Part shown: positions 63,208 to 64,000 of the stretch, piece after piece | Layout: each line of letters starts with the position of its first letter | Position numbering within the stretch: position 1 is the stretch's first letter | Assembly (NCBI GenBank): GCA_040285825.1 | Contig: JAUPSS010000011.1 | Span: forward strand, 1-64,000 | DNA length: 64,000 nt | Direction: 5' to 3' | From: Eukaryota sp. TZLM1-RC | Taxonomy: Eukaryota > Metamonada: BaSk clade | Position numbers and translations under genes: made by a program | Notes under the pieces: model-generated | The model's input: only the letters and a program-made list of their open reading frames with translations | What the model was told of the DNA's origin: nothing | The model's database searches: none

Positions 63208-64000
63208 AATAAATAAATATTTATTACGAAGAAACAAAACAAAACAAAACAAATTTAAACACATAAGAAACAAAATTCTCCACTCCAACTCTTGATGAAT
63301 CCTTATACAGCTTGGACATCATTAAATTTAAGTACTTGGGAACACTTCTATACAAAGCAAAAATGATGCGATGCTTCATAATTTCCCTGCAAAATTCTTA
63401 CCAATTGAACGACATAAATTGTCAAACTCATTGAGAAAATTCAAGGCAGACTGACCAATATTGCCAAAAATCGAGAAGGCAAAAGGAACAAAAGAAAACT
63501 TCGAGTAAAGGTTCCTATTTAAATCATTTAATATCTCAGCATATTTGTCTCGTTCACGAACCTCATTCTTGTTCAAGTGACCATTACAACTAACTAAAAC
63601 ATCATCACGATAAATTAAGGTAAAGGGATCAACTGTAGTAAAATCAACAACAACTTGAGAGGAATCCACAAAAAGAGCAATTAAATCACCTCGACGTGAA
63701 TAAAACAAATTATTATCACTATAATGCTTCAACAACGGTTCTACTTTGCAACTAAAATTGTAACTCTTAAACATTTCAGAGGTCACATCACGAACAGCAT
63801 TATGAAGAACTGACCGATATTGAAGAAACTTCTTACCACTCACAATATGACGGCAATTGGCAAACGGTTTTTCGTTACAAATACAAACAGAATTATCCAA
63901 AAGTCCACTTGGATTCAACCCTAATCTCAAACGCATGTGTTGTTTCCAAACTTCATTTGTGAAGTGAAGACAAATGGCTTTGGTTGCTGAGAACTTAAAC
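63208..64000 (-). mobile_element. LINE running off the window edge
   Basis: Minus strand. Frame 63936-63376 encodes the zinc-like CICNEKPFANCRH, VLHNAVRD, RRGDLIALFVDSSQVVVDF and a tail FVPFAFSIFGNIGQSALNFL. This is the family of the short plus fragment at 20560-20695. The 3' end contains CAAAACAAAACAAAACAAA (63236 on), and A-rich sequence reads on the minus strand just before the Fanzor relic. Confidence 0.85.

Noticed and set aside
1-64000. CRISPR array, bacterial operons, ribosome binding sites
   Set aside because: No regularly spaced direct repeats with unique spacers. Genes are spliced and monocistronic, so prokaryotic signals are not expected; the TnpB-like genes are eukaryotic Fanzor elements.

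Overview
The window is nuclear DNA of a unicellular eukaryote (a protist). It carries spliceosomal GT-AG introns, a Pol III tRNA gene and clearly eukaryotic proteins: an OSR1/SPAK-type kinase, UTP10/HEATR1, a Tat-SF1-like RRM protein, LUC7 and SEM1/DSS1. Stops fit the standard code and the DNA is AT-rich. The introns I could place inside well-supported genes are only 26-37 nt long. I cannot name the species.

Layout. 592-8020: an LTR retrotransposon of the Ty3/gypsy (chromovirus-like) type with 160-bp LTRs and a target duplication. 8.0-11.5 kb: a palindromic P-loop gene fragment, several LINE remnants and a tRNA-Glu gene. 12.4-20.1 kb: three minus-strand host genes (propeller-like/LRR protein, SLC6-type transporter, Ste20-family kinase). 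20.3-28.5 kb: LINE pieces, a coiled-coil gene and two Fanzor (eukaryotic TnpB-like nuclease) loci. 29.4-34.4 kb: a second SLC6-type transporter on the plus strand, more Fanzor/LINE debris and a WD40-like gene. 35.3-42.3 kb: a Fanzor copy, a coiled-coil gene, a Tat-SF1 homologue and a LINE with a readable reverse transcriptase. 42.8-50.5 kb: UTP10, the tiny SEM1 gene and an LRR gene. 50.5-55.4 kb: two more Fanzor copies. 56-64 kb: LINEs, an Asn-rich secreted protein, LUC7 and a Fanzor copy split by a LINE, with another LINE running off the end.

How the parts relate. Host genes are mostly intact housekeeping genes in RNA processing, ribosome biogenesis, proteasome, transport and signalling. The gaps between them are filled with two kinds of mobile DNA. 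One is a group of LINEs with an RT, a CCHC-like zinc motif and a probable restriction-like endonuclease domain. The other is at least four Fanzor families. Two Fanzor copies end within a few bases of the start codon of a host gene. Family B keeps about 130 bp of non-coding DNA after the nuclease stop codon better than its coding sequence, as expected of a guide-RNA plus element end, and both full copies carry a divergent small membrane-protein ORF on the other side. Most mobile ORFs are broken by single-base shifts, often in homopolymers, so decay and assembly error cannot be fully separated.
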